From assembly GCA_001828935.1 (NCBI GenBank), contig MHZX01000010.1, positions 1 through 33,642 of the forward strand: a stretch of 33,642 bases of DNA. Reading direction: 5' to 3'. The translations under genes and the position numbers were made by a program. How positions within the stretch are numbered: the stretch's first letter is position 1; each line of letters opens with the position of its first letter. The notes beneath the pieces were generated by a model. The model had not been told where the DNA came from. It saw nothing but the letters and a program-made list of their open reading frames with translations, and searched no databases. The stretch is from Rhodocyclales bacterium RIFCSPLOWO2_02_FULL_63_24. GTDB taxonomy: Bacteria > Pseudomonadota > Gammaproteobacteria > Burkholderiales > Rhodocyclaceae. Shown in pieces: positions 33,038 to 33,642 of this stretch.

Positions 33038-33642
33038 ATGGCCACACAAGCGCAAGATTCTCCACGCAATCAAGATGTTGCGTCAAATAACATAGGCTCC
33101 GACAACCAAGAGGCGCAGCTTTTCGACGATCTGACCGTCCTCAGCCGCGAACCGGAGGAAAAGCTTGTCCAAAAGATCGAGGACAACATCACCGCGCCGG
33201 ATCGGGTCGACGGCACAGGCAATGAAAATGTCCAGACTGGCTCTCGCATTTACGAAGAAAAGCACGAAGACAAGATTGTCGAAGGCACCATCATTGGCGA
33301 GAAAATCACCGTCGCCCGATACCAAACCAACGTCGAAATAGCTATCCCGACCCTGGAGACACGCAGCGCCGGACATCAGGACCCGGTTCCATCGATCTCC
33401 CAACCGCTTCCCGCTGCCGAAATCGCCTTCGATCCGGCCACCCAAGGCAAAGTCCAGGAACCCACCGCGCCTCCGCCTGACGTTGTTACACCGATTGGTG
33501 GTGGGCAAACGGAAAGCGGTGCGCGTATTGGCGCACGACAATCGACTACTGAGCCGACTCCCGAACCGACTCCCGAACCGACGCCCGAACCGACGACGAC
33601 GCCCGAGCCGACGACGACCCCCGAACCGACGACCACGCCGGA
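33038..33642 (+). CDS. N-terminus of a large leaderless Thr/Pro/Glu-repeat protein, candidate type I secretion substrate (3' truncated by window)
   Basis: An open frame of 201 codons running off the window. It begins MATQAQDSPRNQDVASNN, with no Sec or Tat signal, as expected for a type I substrate whose signal is C-terminal. Residues 1-165 are acidic and low in hydrophobic residues (FDDLTVLSREPEEKLVQKIED, IYEEKHEDKIVEGTIIGEKITVARY). From residue about 172 it becomes a TPEP / TTTPEP repeat that continues to the end. Neither Cys nor Trp occurs in the visible part. The next-upstream genes are the fused glycosyltransferase and the exporter. RTX repeats or an adhesin domain would be expected downstream but are not in view. 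The start is the first ATG of this frame; a nearby ATG at 33028 is in a frame that closes. Confidence 0.75.
   Translation, partial: MATQAQDSPRNQDVASNNIGSDNQEAQLFDDLTVLSREPEEKLVQKIEDNITAPDRVDGTGNENVQTGSRIYEEKHEDKIVEGTIIGEKITVARYQTNVEIAIPTLETRSAGHQDPVPSISQPLPAAEIAFDPATQGKVQEPTAPPPDVVTPIGGGQTESGARIGARQSTTEPTPEPTPEPTPEPTTTPEPTTTPEPTTTP
33551..33642 (+). repeat. Tandem PTPE / PTTTPE-coding repeat
   Basis: A short imperfect tandem array of CCGACxCCCGAR units, later CCGACGACGACSCCCGAR, giving alternating Glu-Pro-Thr-Pro and Glu-Pro-Thr-Thr-Thr-Pro. It continues past the window edge. Its reverse complement encodes a shadow of Gly/Val/Ser repeats that is not a gene. Confidence 0.85.

Noticed and set aside
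33376-33636. - strand frame with VGSGV repeats
   Set aside because: It is the reverse-strand shadow of the TPEP repeat; the + strand frame has a start codon and continuous coding from 33038.

Overview
The window looks like chromosomal DNA of a GC-rich betaproteobacterium, most plausibly Rhodocyclales-like. This is inferred from the ser/clr-type operon, the lexA-imuA-imuB cassette, the codon use and a tandem-UspA/hemerythrin pair; no rRNA or other phylogenetic marker is present. No tRNA, rRNA, CRISPR array or intact insertion sequence was seen.

Region 1 (1-9850, + strand) is one tightly packed anaerobic-respiration operon that runs in from the left. It holds the C-terminal part of a molybdopterin oxidoreductase of the tetrathionate/arsenate/selenite reductase type, its four-cluster ferredoxin subunit, a second large ferredoxin, a TorD-type chaperone, a triheme cytochrome c, a coiled-coil outer-membrane barrel, a PKD protein, a FecR-PKD protein, a tetraheme cytochrome c554-like protein, a NapC/NirT tetraheme quinol dehydrogenase and moaA. 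There is no NrfD/PsrC membrane subunit, so NapC and the cytochromes probably feed the enzyme.

Region 2 (9948-15978) is a divergent ArsR-rhodanese regulator facing a complete serABDC/clrABDC operon (periplasmic selenate or chlorate reductase). The operon is preceded by an FNR-type box placed exactly as in a class II FNR promoter. No chlorite dismutase gene is visible, which favours selenate. Together, regions 1 and 2 could form an oxyanion (selenate then selenite?) respiration island.

Region 3 (15979-21754) holds an apparent MFS transporter remnant, a tandem UspA protein, a bacteriohemerythrin, an unrecognised 340-aa Cys-motif protein, and a lexA-imuA-imuB SOS mutagenesis operon on the - strand with a canonical SOS box. 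dnaE2 is not adjacent, and ImuB appears short at its N-terminus.

Region 4 (21939-33642, + strand) is the most unusual part. It is an apparent type I secretion locus: a TolC-like lipoprotein fused to a SPOR domain, a LuxR-HTH/cyclase-like/P-loop regulator, a single 1291-aa chain containing two complete ABC half-transporters with non-LSGGQ signature motifs, an HlyD-type adaptor, a GT60-like glycosyltransferase fused to an FkbM-type methyltransferase, and the start of a large leaderless protein that enters Thr-Pro-Glu repeats. The simplest reading is a dedicated secretion system for a cytoplasmically glycosylated, Thr/Pro-rich surface protein. I know of no described system with this combination of parts.
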